NCBI GenBank assembly: GCA_947650365.1
Contig: OX393549.1
Span: 27,185,209 to 27,249,208, forward strand
Source: Chamaelirium japonicum
Taxonomy: Eukaryota > Streptophyta > Magnoliopsida > Liliales > Melanthiaceae
Direction of reading: 5' to 3'
Length of the DNA: 64,000 nucleotides
In this document: piece by piece, positions 1 through 10,912 of the stretch
Position numbering within the stretch: the stretch's first letter is position 1
How the letters are laid out: every line of letters starts with the position of its first letter
Notes under the pieces: generated by a model
Databases searched by the model: none
The model's input: the letters and a program-made list of their open reading frames with translations, nothing else
Told to the model about the DNA's origin: nothing
Position numbers and translations under genes: made by a program

Positions 1-2561
1 TGGATCGTACGAATGAATTTGAATGGATACATTCGTGCGAATGAATTAGAATGGATCATACGAATGAGTAAGAATGGATCGTATGAATGAAATAGAATGG
101 ATTGTACGAAAGAATTAGAATGGATCGTACGAAGGAATTAGAATGGATCGTGTGAAAGAATTAGAGTGGATTGTATGAATGAATTAGAATGGATAGTATG
201 AATGAATTAGAATGTATCGTACGAATGAATTAGAATGGATACATTCGTGCGAATTAATTAGAATGGATCATATGAATGAGTAAGAATGGATCGTACGAAT
301 GAAATAGAATGGATTGTACGAATGAATTAGAATGGATCGTACGAATGAATTAGAATAGATCGTGTGAAAGAATTAGAATGGATTGTATGAATGAATTAGA
401 ATGGATCTTACGAATGAATTAGAATGGATCGTACGAATGAATTAGAATGGATAAATTCGTGCGAATAAATTAGAATGGATCAAACGAATGAGTAAGAATG
501 GATTGTAAGAATGAAATAGAATGGATTGTACGAATGAATTAGAATGGATCGTACGAATGACTTAGATTGGATCGTATTAATGAATTAGAATGGGTCGTAC
601 GAATGAATTAGAATGGATCGTGTTAATGAGTAAGAATAGATCGTACAAATGAAATAGAATGGATTGTACGAATGAATTAGAATGGATCGTACGAATGAAT
701 TAGAATGCATACATCCATGCGAATGAATTAGAATGGATCATACAAAGGAATTAGAATGGATCGTATGAATAAATTAGAATGGATCGTGCGAATGAATTAG
801 AATGGATCGTACGAATGAATTAGAATGAATACATTCGTGCGAATGAATTAGAATGGATCATACGAATGAGTAAGAATGGATCGTACGAATGAAATAGAAT
901 GGATTGTATGAATGAATTAGAATGGATACATTCGTGCGAATGAATTAGAGTGGATCGTATGAATGAGTAAGAATGGATCGTACGAATGAAATAGAATGGA
1001 TTGTACGAATGAATTAGAATGGATCGTAACGATCCATTCTAATTCATTCATACGGTCTATTCTAATTCATTTGTATGATCCATTCTAATTCATTCGCACA
1101 ATCTATTCTAATTCATTCGTACGATCCTTTCTAATTCATTCGTACGATCCATTCTAATTCATTCATACGATCCATTCTAATTCATTCGTACGATCCATTC
1201 TAATTCATTCGCACGATCCATTCTAATTCATTCATACGATCCATTCTAATTCCTTTGTACGATCCATTCTAATTCATTCGCACGAATGTAACCATTCTAA
1301 TTCATTCGTACGATCCATTCTAATTCATTCGTACAATCTATTCTATTTCATTCGTACGATCCATTCTTACTCATTAGCATGATCCATTCTAATTCATTCG
1401 TACGACCCATTCTAATTCATTAATACGATCCAATCTAATTCATTCATATGATCCATTCTAATTCATTCGCACGAATGTATCCATTCTAATTCATTCGTAC
1501 GATCCATTCTTATTCATTCGTACAATCTATTCTAATTCATTCGTACGATCCATTCTAATTCACTAGTACGATCGTACGAATTAATTAGAATGGTTCGTGC
1601 GAATGAATTAGAATAGATTGTGCGAATTAATTAGAATGGATCATACGAATGAATTAGAATGGAACGTGCGAATGAATTAGAATAGATTGTGCGAATGAAT
1701 TAGAATGGATCGGACGAATGAATTAGAATGGATACATTCGTGCGAATGAATTAGAATGGATACATTCGTGCGAATGAATGAATTAGAATGGATCATACGA
1801 ATGAATTAGAATGGATCATACGAATAAATAAGAATGGATCGTAATCTAATTCATTCATACGATCCATTCTAATTCATTCGCACAATCTATTCTAATTCAT
1901 TCGTACGATCCATTCTAATTCATTCGTACGATCTATTCTAATTCATTCGTACGATCCATTCTAATTCATTCGCACGAATGTATCCATTCTAATTCATTCA
2001 TGTAATCTATTCTAATTCATTCGTACGATCCATTCTAATTCATTCGTACAATCCATTCTATTTCATTCGTACGATCCATTCTTACTCATTCGTATGATCC
2101 ATTCTAATTCATTCGCACGAATGTATCCCTTCTAATTCATTCGTACGATCCATTCTGATTCATTCGTACGATCCATTCTAATTCATTCGTACAATCTATT
2201 CTATTTCATTCGTACGATCCATTCTTACTCATTTGTACGATCTCATTCATACAATATATTCGTACGAATGAATTAGAATGGATACATTCGTGCAAAAGAA
2301 TTTGAATGGATACATTCGTGCGATCCAATCTAATTCATTCGCACGATCTATTATAATTCATTCGCATGATCCATTCTAATTCATTCGTACGATCCATTCT
2401 AATTCATAAGTACGATCCATTCTATTTCATTCGTACGATCCATTCTAATTCATTCATACAATCCATTCTAATTCATTCGCACGATCCATTCGAATTCACT
2501 CATACGATCCATTCTAATTCATTCATATGATCCATTCTAATTCATTTGTATCCATTCTATT
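1..2561. repeat. 23-bp satellite array, left flank
   Basis: Tandem array of a 23-bp monomer whose core is GGATCGTACGAATGAATTA, mixed with variants: AATGAGTAA, AATGAAATA, GGATTGTACG, and a 28-bp form containing ATACATTCGTGCGAATG. The array changes strand repeatedly. Forward blocks (reading GGATCGTACG on the plus strand) lie at about 1-1028, 1571-1843 and 2256-2320; reverse blocks lie at about 1029-1570, 1844-2255 and 2321-2561. The last five bases (CTATT, 2557-2561) are the target duplication of the outer Gypsy element. Joined to the sequence after 42044, the array reads through a normal monomer, so the satellite was here before the insertion. No gene is visible in it. Confidence 0.97.
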
Positions 2562-3279
2562 TGTGGGGGAAAATCTTCATGCCGACCCGAAGACCTCGCC
2601 TCACCAGTCAATTGAGGTTTGGAGTAAAAGAGATCGCTGCTCAATCTATTGATTGAAGTCGTTGCTTTCGATATGCAAACAGAGAGAGAGATACAATCAA
2701 AGATTTGACACGAGAGATGTGATCTCGGAGTTCAGCCGAAGCCTACGTCTCCGTGCTATAGGGAGCAACCCGAATTCACTAACACTTATATCGAAGTGAT
2801 CTCGATAAGCCGAGTATCACTGAAAACACTCTGATCTCTTCGAAGGAGAGAAGAAGATCAAAGAGAGGTGGAAGATGGGAAGCTGTGAAATTCCAGAGCT
2901 CTGGATTCTGAAAACCAGATCTCAGAGTGGAAATCAGAATTTTCGGGCCTCTATTACATTCGAAGGCTCTGCTATTTATAGGATCTCTGGTGGTAAATGG
3001 CGGTTTCTGCTGCAGCATCTGGGGATCCTCAAGGTAAAGCTGGTGGGCCCCGCTACCGTCTCCTGGGGGATTCCACAGGCTATTGGGCCCACCAGGCAGG
3101 GCCGGTGGGTCCCGTTGTAGTCTTCGTAAGCCCACCAGGCAGGGCCGGTGGGTCCCGCTGTAGTCTTCGTGGGCCCACCAGGCGGGGCCGGTGGGTCCCG
3201 CTGTAGTCTTCGTGGGCCCACCAGGAAGGGCCGGTGGGTCCCGCTTTTTGCAGACTTCTTGCCAAAATTTGCACCCATA
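2562..3279 (-). repeat. 3' LTR of the outer Gypsy element
   Basis: 718 bp, the same length as its partner at 41322-42039. On the minus strand it begins TATGGGTGCAAATTTTGG and ends TTTTCCCCCACA. The U3 part carries about four direct repeats of 42-43 bp (3083-3245), each with GGGCCCACC and an inverted partner GGTGGGTCCC. A TATA box (TATAAATAG on the minus strand, 2982-2990) follows them, so the promoter points leftward on the minus strand. Short reading frames through this GC-rich tract are not genes. Confidence 0.95.
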
Positions 3280-3294
3280 GTTACCCCCTCCAAG
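3280..3294 (-). other. Polypurine tract of the outer Gypsy element
   Basis: Immediately inside the left LTR the minus strand reads TTGGAGGGGGTAAC, a purine-rich run in the position of the plus-strand priming site of LTR elements. The same tract adjoins the left LTR of the inner element. It fixes the left LTR as the 3' LTR and so the minus-strand orientation. Confidence 0.8.
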
Positions 3295-3379
3295 TTAGCT
3301 AAGAGGCCTCCTTGGCTGGCTTGGACTCGTGGTGCAAAGCTAACGACCCCCTGTCACACATGCAGAGGAGATTTGTCGA

Positions 3380-4765
3380 GTGTTAGCGAAAAAATAGACT
3401 GATCGGTCAAATTTGACCGATCGGTCAAAATTGACCGATCGGTCAGGTTTGACCGATCGGCTAAAATCAACCGGTCAGGGTTGGAGTGATAGGTCAAAAA
3501 ACAGAGTTTTTTGCCTGATCCAGTAGAAAATCGACCGATCGGTTGATTTTGATCGATCGGTCAAGTTTGACCGATCGGCTAAAATCAGCCGGTCAGGGTT
3601 GGAGTGATCGGTCAAAAAATAGAGTTTTTTGCCTGATCCAGTAGAAAATCGACCGATCGGTTGATTTTGACCGATCGGTCAAGTTTGACCGATCGGCTAA
3701 AATCAGCCGGTCAAGGTTTGGGTGATCGGCAAAAAAAAAACATAAGTTTTTTGCCCAATCCAGTAGAAAATCGACCGATCGGTTGATTTTGACCGATCGG
3801 TCAAGTTTGACCAATCGGCTAAAATCAGCCGGTCAAGGTTTGGGTGATCGGCAAAAAACATAAGTTTTTTGCCCGATCCAGTAGAAAATCGACCGATCGG
3901 TTAAAATTAGACGGTCAGGGATTGAGTGATCTGGCAAAAAACACAAGTTTTTTGCCTGATCCAGTAGAAAATCGACCGATCGGTTGATTTTGACCGATCG
4001 ATCAAGGTTGACCGATCGGCTAAAATCAGCCGGTCAAGGTTTTGGTGATCGGTAAAAAACACAAGTTTTTTGCCTAATCCAGTAGAAAATCGACCGATCT
4101 GTTGATTTTGACCGATCGGTCAAGTTTGACCGATCGGCTAAAATCAGCCGGTCAAGGTTTTGGTGATCAGTCAAAAAACACAAGTTTTTTGCCTGATCCA
4201 GTAGAAAATCGACCGATCGGTTGATTTTGACCGATCGGTCAAGTTTGACCGATCGGTCAAACTTGACCGATCGGCGGCTAAAATCAGCCGGTCAAGGTTT
4301 TGGTGATCGGCAAAAAACACAAGTTTTTTGCCTGATCCAGTAGAAAATCGACCGATCGGTTGATTTTGACTGATCGATCAAGTTTGACCGATCGGCTAAA
4401 ATCAGCCGGTCAAGGTTTTGGTGATGGGCAAAAAACACAAGTTTTTTGCCTGATCCAGTAGAAAATCGACCGATCGGTTGATTTTGACTGATCGGTCAAG
4501 TTTTACCGATCGGCTAAAATCAGCCGGTCAAGGTTTTGGTGATCGGCAAAAAACACAAGTTTTTTGCCTGATCCGGTAGAAAATCGACCGATCGATTGAT
4601 TTTGACCGATCGGTCAAGTTTGACTGATCGGCTAAAATCAGCCGGTCAAGGTTTTGGTGATCGGCAAAAAACACAAGTTTTTTGCTTGATCCAGTAGAAA
4701 ATCGACCGATCGAATGAATTTAATCGATCGGTCAAGTTTGACCGATCGGTTAAATCCAGCCGATC
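3380..4765. repeat. Palindromic minisatellite in the 3' region of the outer Gypsy element
   Basis: About ten or more tandem units of roughly 118 bp. Each holds several copies of the 12-bp perfect palindrome GACCGATCGGTC or a near version, and an A-rich/T-rich pair (CAAAAAACACAAG then TTTTTTGCC). It lies between the polypurine tract and the promoter of the antisense ORF. Tandem repeats in this 3' untranslated position are known from related Tat/Ogre elements. Short reading frames rich in the residues DRS and LTDRS come from the repeat and are not genes. The bases 3295-3380 are unique spacer. Confidence 0.92.
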
Positions 4766-5046
4766 AGGTCTAAGTCTTGAACCTATACTTTTGAAGAAGT
4801 GGTATAGCTTGTTCTCCTCTTTTGATCTTCGGTAGAGTCTTGAATATTGATGGAGTTCGATTTTTTCTGCTTTGAATCTTCGGTTTGCCCGAATGCGGTT
4901 TTGAACCGGCGGTCCGGTTCACTCGGACCGGTGGTTTGCTTGGACCGTTGGTTTACATGGACCGGTCGGTCTGACGCTTCGTCTGGTCCGACGGTTCGCC
5001 TGGTTTTGCGCTTACTACGGATAGATGCCATGTGTACCTGCAAAAA

Positions 5047-5116
5047 CACGTGATTTGATATGGTGGCAACACGTGTCATCTCGATTTGTGCGTCTAATTC
5101 CATCAGGATACTTAAG
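5047..5116 (+). promoter_or_regulatory. Probable promoter of the outer aORF
   Basis: Two CACGTG G-box cores (5047-5052 and 5070-5075) lie 160-190 bp upstream of the ATG at 5234. A weak TATA-like stretch (ATACTTAAG, about 5108-5116) occupies the place where the inner copy has a good TATATAAG. The match in position between two diverged copies supports a real promoter. Upstream, 4890-4980 holds several CCGGT-type repeats of unknown role; 4766-4890 shows nothing else. Confidence 0.55.
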
Positions 5117-5233
5117 CTTCTCTGGCTGTCATTTTCGCCCCACGCTTTCAGAAAATTTTCGAAGTCCAGAGCCTTTTGCTTTCAATCTTCTAGTTCTTTG
5201 TTTCCCTGTCCTTCTCTTTTTTCGATCGATCGA

Positions 5234-8039
5234 ATGGCCTCCTCCGGTAATTCGAAGAAGAGTGCAGTTCCTCCCAAGAGGAAGGGGAAGGAAACTGTTG
5301 AAGTCTCGTCTGTCCCAAAAGGCCGTGGGAAAGGCAAGGCTGAGTTGATCGAACTTGGTCAATTGGGCAAGAGGCACCAGGGAGTGGGGTTTGCCTCTGC
5401 ACCTTCTCGTCCGGAGCATATCCCCAAAGCAAGGTTTGTTCTTTGCCCGCAGCTGCCTCTGTCGGCGGAACCGGAGTTTGGGTATAACATCGGTGGCAAA
5501 CTTACAGACGTGAAGAGGGGGAAGCTGCAGAAGTTGCTAGCATGTTTCACAGAGGGAAAGTCTCGTCCAGTGCTTCCGGGAGTTCTATCCGCTTTTGGCG
5601 TCGATAGGCGGACAATCTTCGTCTCGTACGCGAGCAAGGAGCAAGTGATGGGAACCATCGTCACCATTGGCCAGCTCAAATATGGACTGCGCCTTCCATT
5701 GCCGCCTTTTGCCGCGAGGTTGCTGAACACCTCTGGTCTTTGTCCCGGGCAGGTCACTGGAAACGCCTGGAGGATCATCTACGCTTTCTGTCGTGTAGAG
5801 TCGGACTTCCAGAAGGAACTCAGGGAATGTTATTCCAGCCTCCCTGATGGTGAAGTAGCCCGGATCGAGCTGGGGTATTTCTTCTATCATTATCGATGGG
5901 CCTGGAGGAAAGATACCCCATTCTACAATATAACGGGTGTCTCTGCCCTTCGGCCGATTATTAACACTATCGGCTCGGACAAGCTCTACACTGACTGGCC
6001 GCTATCGGTGTCCGGCGCGTGGACTCCTCTGTTGGTACCTGAGACTCCCCGGTACAAGGTGCACCAAGAGGTAGATATGTACTGTGCAGGAGGGGCTCTC
6101 TCGTGGTCTTCGGAGCGAGTGGGGGCTATTGACAATCTCTTTCTGGAGCTGACATGCGGGACTCGATCGTGGAAGCAATTCTCGAATTTCCCGGTTCGAC
6201 ACGGCAATGCCAACCTCCTCCATCGATCGAAGGTTCGTTATGAAGATAACGAAGTCATCTATTCCGATTATGAGGAGGACCCTCAATCCGGTAAAATTGT
6301 TAGAAACATCCGGGTCGAGAAGAAGGCGTACGGGGCCAGGCGTGCATTACCCTCAGAGGAGAAACTGGTGATCAGTCGCCAAAGCCCGGCAAAGAAGAAA
6401 AGAAAAGTCTCTGTTGAGGAGGAGGAGAAGAAAGATGAAGAGAAAAATGGGGAAGAAGAAGAAGAGGAAGAAGAGAGAGAAGAGGAAGGTGGAGGTGAAG
6501 AGGATGAGGGTGGCGACGACGGTAACGATGACGAAGATGATGGAGATGATGAAGATAATGAAGATGGGGGAAATGGGGGTGGTGAGGAAGAAATTCCTCC
6601 CACCCCCATTGATGGTGGTCAAGGACATGGGGGTGGCGAGGAAGAAATTCCTCCCACCCCTACTGGTGGGGATGATGTGGACTCGCAACCCATCCTCATT
6701 GACGAGGCTAAAGCCCGTCGTATGGAGGAGGTTATGGATGTGGAGGGCGACGGCAAGAAGGCACAGCCCGTCTACCATTTTGAAGATTTGAAGAAGCGTC
6801 CAGTGCGCTTCAAGATTAAGTTTTCTAGGAGTGGTGGGGTTGGAAGCAATCCCATGCCTCTCGACCAAATTCTTCCAGACGTTCCTCGCCTTGAGGGCAT
6901 GACCACAAGTGGAGGCCTGGAGGTTGAACAGCCTCCTCCTCCGTCGCGTTCTTTGGCAGATAAGACGGCGGCGCTTGTGGCCGAGATGCAGCAGTCGCCT
7001 GGACGACAAGAGGAAGGAGGTGCCTCACCTCCCCAGGATGCTCCCTCTCCTATTCACTTGGAGAGAGGAAGTCGAGTGGGGGATGGGACTCCCCAACCTC
7101 AGCCGAAGCCAACCCCCGCTAAGGAGAAAACTACCTCCAAGGGTAAGAGCTCCGACCAAGGGAAGGGAAAGGCTCCTAGGGTAGATGCCTCAGGTATTCA
7201 GACTATCTTGCCACCTTGATTACCTTATCTACAAAGTTTGAACTTATTCTGACTTTATGAACCCTTGTGTTGATTGTAGGTACACCTGCTGGCTCTACTC
7301 AGAAGATAAAGAATTTTGGTGAGGTTGACATCAATCATCCCACTGGTGTGATCCGGAAGCTTTGCAACCTTCCGGAAGCTACCCTGGACGAAGCCTTTGA
7401 TCGGCTTGAAGTAGTAGTATGTGCATCTGCTTGATCAATCATTTGAGTTGTTTCTTCAAAATTATTCTAACTCTTTTTGTCTGTTTGTAGAATTCAGCAG
7501 TTTTGAATTTTGCGCGCAAGCTCTCTAGGAAGGCAGGAGAACGGGAGGCTTCATCTGAGGTGTCCCGTTTGACAGCTGAACTGGAGGCTGCCCACGAGGA
7601 AATAGATAAGCTGAGGGAGGTACTGCATTCGAAGAAAGAGTCTCTCAAGGCCAAGATCGAGGATCTTCGCAAGGAGAAGCAGAAAAGCAAGACGCGGCAG
7701 GAAGGTTACGAGGCTCGGGGTCATGAGCTCGAGTCTCTGAAGACTCGACTCTCCAGGGTAGAGACCTTGTCCTGTGACCGCGTAGCTGAAAATAAGGAAT
7801 TGAAGGAGCAGCTTGCTGCTCAGAGTAATGCCTTTGCTGCAAAAGAAGAGGCTCTCAAGAAAGAGTTAGAGCACATGCGAAGTGAATGCGCGAGTTACAG
7901 AGAGACGACTGAGAAAGCGGTGGAAGCACTTAGGGCCCATGCTAGTAGTGTACGATCTTCCAAGGCTTCTGCGGTGAGCAAAGCTCGAGGTGGATCCGAA
8001 GGAGAGAAGTCGCGCGCTCCCAGAGTGGCTAAACCCTGA
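5234..8039 (+). CDS. Antisense extra ORF (aORF) of the outer Gypsy element, three exons
   Basis: Runs opposite to gag-pol. Likely exons are 5234-7193, 7280-7416 and 7491-8039, separated by GT-AG introns that the inner copy shares. I chose the ATG at 5234 over an in-frame one at 5060 because the inner copy starts there (MASSG, then a basic SKK/KRKGK stretch) and the TATA-like site lies between the two. Visible domains by residue: basic N-terminus; about 65-310, resembling plant Transposase_28 ('putative gypsy type transposon') proteins, with LPLPPFAARLL and NAWRIIYAFC; about 386-392, AKKKRKV, an SV40-like nuclear localisation signal (6389-6409); then an acidic Glu/Asp tract (6413-6585); two GGGEEEIPPTP repeats; a Pro/Ser-rich stretch; and, in the last exon, about 180 residues of heptad-like coiled coil. 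Extra ORFs of this placement are known in Tat elements; their function is unknown. The frame looks intact, unlike gag-pol. It ends at a stop after RVAKP. Confidence 0.75.
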
Positions 8040-8214
8040 TGTATTTCTATCTTCTTTCTTTGTTGTACTTTGTAAACTTGTGATATGAAAAGGCTCACTC
8101 CTGTACTTGGCAATTTTTTGATAATAGAAATCTTTTTGGTGTTTGAAAGTTGGATGTCTCTTGTGTTGAACGTCTTCGAATATCATGTTCTGGATAACAT
8201 TGAAATATGGAATG

Positions 8215-8575
8215 GATACAATCTTTTGAATGTAAGGGGTCGAGTCGCGACTCGATTATCCAAACTTGTTGTAACTTGAAAATTGAATTTGAATTCGTGT
8301 AACAATTGTATGTGAGGGGTTGAGTCGCAACTCAAACACCCAAACCTGTTAGACGATGTCGAAATTGATTGAATTTGAATATTGAAATTGAAGGTCAGTT
8401 AACATTTGTAAGTAAGGGGTAGTGTTGCAACACAAACTCCCCAACTTGTTAAACCGACCAGTGACTTGAAGGTTGCTTTGAATGACAACCTGAAATAGTT
8501 TTAACATTTGCCAGTAAGGGGTTGAGTCGTAACTCTAACACCCAAACTTGTTAAAAGACCTGGTAACTTGAATAT
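8215..8575. repeat. Convergent spacer with repeated small hairpins (outer)
   Basis: About four diverged units of roughly 100 bp, each centred on GTTGAGTCGCAACTC or a variant, followed by CACCCAAACTTGTTA. The core folds as TTGAGT-CGCA-ACTCAA. The stretch lies between the 3' end of the aORF (plus strand) and the 3' end of gag-pol (minus strand), so both transcripts run into it. Some units keep pairing although the bases differ (TAGTGTTGCAACAC near 8420). It may act in termination or 3'-end formation; this is inference. The flanks 8040-8215 and 8575-8675 show no gene. Confidence 0.7.
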
Positions 8576-8674
8576 GAATAATTTGAAACTGCTTCAGAAA
8601 TTGAATAGAAAAGCTGAACACTTGCACATTTGAACATTTGAAAGAGAACTTCATTTATCATGGAATTTACATCA

Positions 8675-9499
8675 TGGATAGAACAGTTTGAGGTGCCTAG
8701 AATTCCAAGCTCATGGTAATCTATCTCCTTCTGGTGAGATCAGTCGATAAGAGCCTTTGCCTCTAACTGATTCGATAATATATGAACCTTCCCAGTTGGG
8801 AGCAAGCTTCCCACTGCTATGTTCCTTTGTGTTGTAGAAGACTGCTCTAAGGACTAGACTGCCGATTGGGAATTGCCGTTTGTAGACTTTTTTATCATAG
8901 GCTCGTTTGATCTTCTGTTGGTACTTGGCCACACGAAGGGAAGCTTGGTCTCGTAGTTCTTCAGAGAAGTCTAGATCATTGATCCGAAGCTCTTTATTGA
9001 TTCCTTCTTCAACTGCCCTGGTCTTCAGAGTACTTGATATGTTTTCTGTTGGGAGTACTACTTCCGATCCATATGTCAGACGGAAAGGTGAGAACCCTGT
9101 GGATCTTCTCGGAGTTGTGCGATATCCCCAGAGAACTTCAGGTAGGACTTGTTCCCATAATCCTTTCTTGTCATTGAGTTTCTTCTAGAGTATATCAAGA
9201 ATAGCTCTATTGGAGGCTCCAGCTTGACCGTTGCATTGAGGATATGTTGGAGTTGAATAGAAGAGTTTGATCCCGTTATTCAGGCAGAACTCTCGAAACT
9301 TGTCGGAGTCAAATTGAGCTCCATTATCAGCAACAAGAACTTGAGGTGTACCAAACCTTGAGAAGATGTTGTGTCGGATGAATTTGATCACTTCATCATC
9401 GGTCTCTCGGAAGAGTGGCACAGCTTCAACCCATTTGGTGAAGTAATCTGTTGCCAGCAGTAGATACTTTTTCTTGCTCGGAGTTGGTGGGAATGGGCC
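8675..9499 (-). pseudogene. gag-pol of the outer Gypsy element, 3' segment (integrase core and C-terminus)
   Basis: Minus-strand continuation of the integrase, cut off from the rest of gag-pol by the CACTA insertion. About 9185-9499 holds the catalytic core (LATDYFTKWVEAVP and VADNGAQFDS, with two of the acidic catalytic residues). About 8700-8930 holds the C-terminal part with a GPY/F-like module (KLAPNWEGSYIIE). It is fossil coding sequence and not continuous. The same region in the inner element is at 20916-21760. Confidence 0.9.
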
Positions 9500-9533
9500 C
9501 ACTACAAGAAATAGGGTCTTTACCGACGGACAC
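9500..9533 (+). repeat. Left terminal inverted repeat of the CACTA element
   Basis: CACTACAAGAAA, a short divergent stretch, then TTACCGACGGACA. The right end read inward gives CACTACAAAAAA, divergent bases, then ATTACCGACGGACA. The terminal 13 or so bases and the first subterminal unit match; the bases between do not. Confidence 0.92.
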
Positions 9534-10175
9534 TATTTCCACCGTCGGTAATAATACAATTTTTACCGACGGTTACTATAATATCCGTCGGTATTATAAC
9601 TTCAATTTTTTAATATTTTTTTGCACATTTATTACCGACAGGCAAATATTTTCCGTCGGTAAAATGATTTATACCGACGGCTACATAAGGACTGTCGGTA
9701 TAACTAATTATACCGACGGCCATTTTATGGCCGTCGGTACGATACCGACGGCTACATAAGGACTGTCGATATAACTAATTATACCGACGGCCATTTTATG
9801 GCCGTCGGTACGATACCGACGGTAATTAAATGTCCGTCGGTATAATTGCCCCGACGAAACTCAGGGTGAAAACCGAGCCTCTGGAAAAAATGGAACCCTG
9901 AATTTCGTCGGCGGTTTTTACCGACGGACGTTATATTTCCGTCGGTATAAATAATTATACCGACGAAAAATATATGGCCGTCGGTACGATACCGACGGTA
10001 ATTAAATGTCCGTCGGTAAAATTGTCCCGACGAAACTCAGGGTGAAAACCGAGCCTCTGGAAAAAAATGGAACCCTGACTTTCGTCGGCGGTTTTTACCG
10101 ACGGATATTATACTACCGTCGGTATAAAGGAATTATACCGACGGAATTTATATTGCCGTCGGTAAAAAGTCCTAA
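9516..10175. repeat. Left subterminal repeats of the CACTA element
   Basis: More than twenty ACCGACGG or CCGTCGGT motifs in both orientations. In En/Spm such subterminal repeats are bound by the TNPA protein. Larger structure is visible: a 71-72-bp tandem duplication (about 9669-9740 and 9741-9812) containing a hairpin with a 13-bp stem (TACCGACGGCCAT, loop TTT); and a 176-bp direct repeat (starting at 9807 and 9983) with a further hairpin whose arms are CGACGAAACTCAGGGT and a one-mismatch complement (about 9850-9913 and 10026-10088). Confidence 0.9.
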
Positions 10176-10199
10176 TTTAACCACCAGAACCTGCACCCT

Positions 10200-10430
10200 T
10201 TTCTTTTTGTGTTTCGACTCCGGCGCGCGCCCCTCTCTCAATCTCTCTCTCTCTCTCACCGACCCGACCCCCCGGCGACCCCGTCCCCCTCCGGCAGCCC
10301 CGAGATCCCCTCCGGCCACCCATCCCCCTCCCGGCCACCCATCCCCCTCCCGACCTCCGCCCCTCCCCGGCCTCCCGGCCCTCTCTCTCTCTCCCCGGCC
10401 TCCTCCCCCCCTCCCCGGTCTCCCTAGCCT

Positions 10431-10469
<39 letters not shown>

Positions 10470-10630
10470 CCTCCCCTCACCTGTCTCTCTCTCTCTCGAT
10501 CCCTTGCACCTCCGGCCGGCCACCCATCCCCTCCCTTGCACCTCCGGCCACCCCTCCACTTTCTCGCGCCACCGACTGCGACACCAGTGCTCCTCCTCCT
10601 TCTCGAGGCCTGCCGACCATCGCTGGTGAG
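10200..10630 (+). other. CT/CCG-rich low-complexity leader region of the CACTA element
   Basis: Pyrimidine-rich stretch with a (CT)n run at about 10436-10466 and many CCTCCCGGCC-like blocks. It opens a Pro/Ser-rich reading frame (about 10006-10629) that I do not regard as a gene. The location just inside the subterminal repeats and upstream of TNP2 fits a transcribed leader or promoter region, but no TATA box stands out. Confidence 0.6.
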
Positions 10631-10659
10631 CTCCTCCTCCTCCTCCCTTTCCCCCTTCG

Positions 10660-10912
10660 GTTAATTTGTGGTAATATATTGTGGTAATTTTTATTTAGGT
10701 AAAATCACAGGAATTAAATATAGTGTGGTATTGTGGTAATATATTATGGTAATTTATTTAGGTAATATATTGTGGTAATTTTTATTTAGGTAATTTATTG
10801 TGGTAATTTTTATCTTGTGGTAATATATTGTGATTTACAACAATACCACAATTTGTGGTAATATATTTGTGGTAATATATTATGGTTAATTCCCTCATTT
10901 GGTAATTTTTAC
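10660..10912. repeat. AT-rich GTGGTAATATATTG repeats
   Basis: Irregular repeats of GTGGTAATATATTG and GGTAATTTTTATTTA. A related stretch (GTGGTAATATTTGATAA) lies near the other end of the CACTA element at about 35385-35510, in the same orientation. No gene is seen. Confidence 0.75.

Noticed and set aside
1-2556. CRISPR-like regular short repeats
   Set aside because: There are no unique spacers; the units are contiguous, vary gradually and change strand, in a eukaryotic setting.
2976-3402. Pro/Gly-rich frames over the LTRs (GPTRQGRWVPL, TGPAWWA)
   Set aside because: They come from the GC-rich 42-43-bp U3 repeats present in all four LTRs.
5060-5233. Longer N-terminus for the outer aORF starting at 5060
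   Set aside because: It overlaps the G-box and TATA-like region, and the inner copy starts at the position matching 5234.
6283-6609. Ser-rich minus-strand frame opposite the acidic tract (also 18605-18877)
   Set aside because: A mirror of GAG/GAA/GAT-rich codons on the other strand; typical shadow frame.
10006-10629. 207-codon Pro/Ser-rich frame near the left CACTA end
   Set aside because: It runs from subterminal repeats into a CT/CCG low-complexity tract; no domain, no homology recognised.
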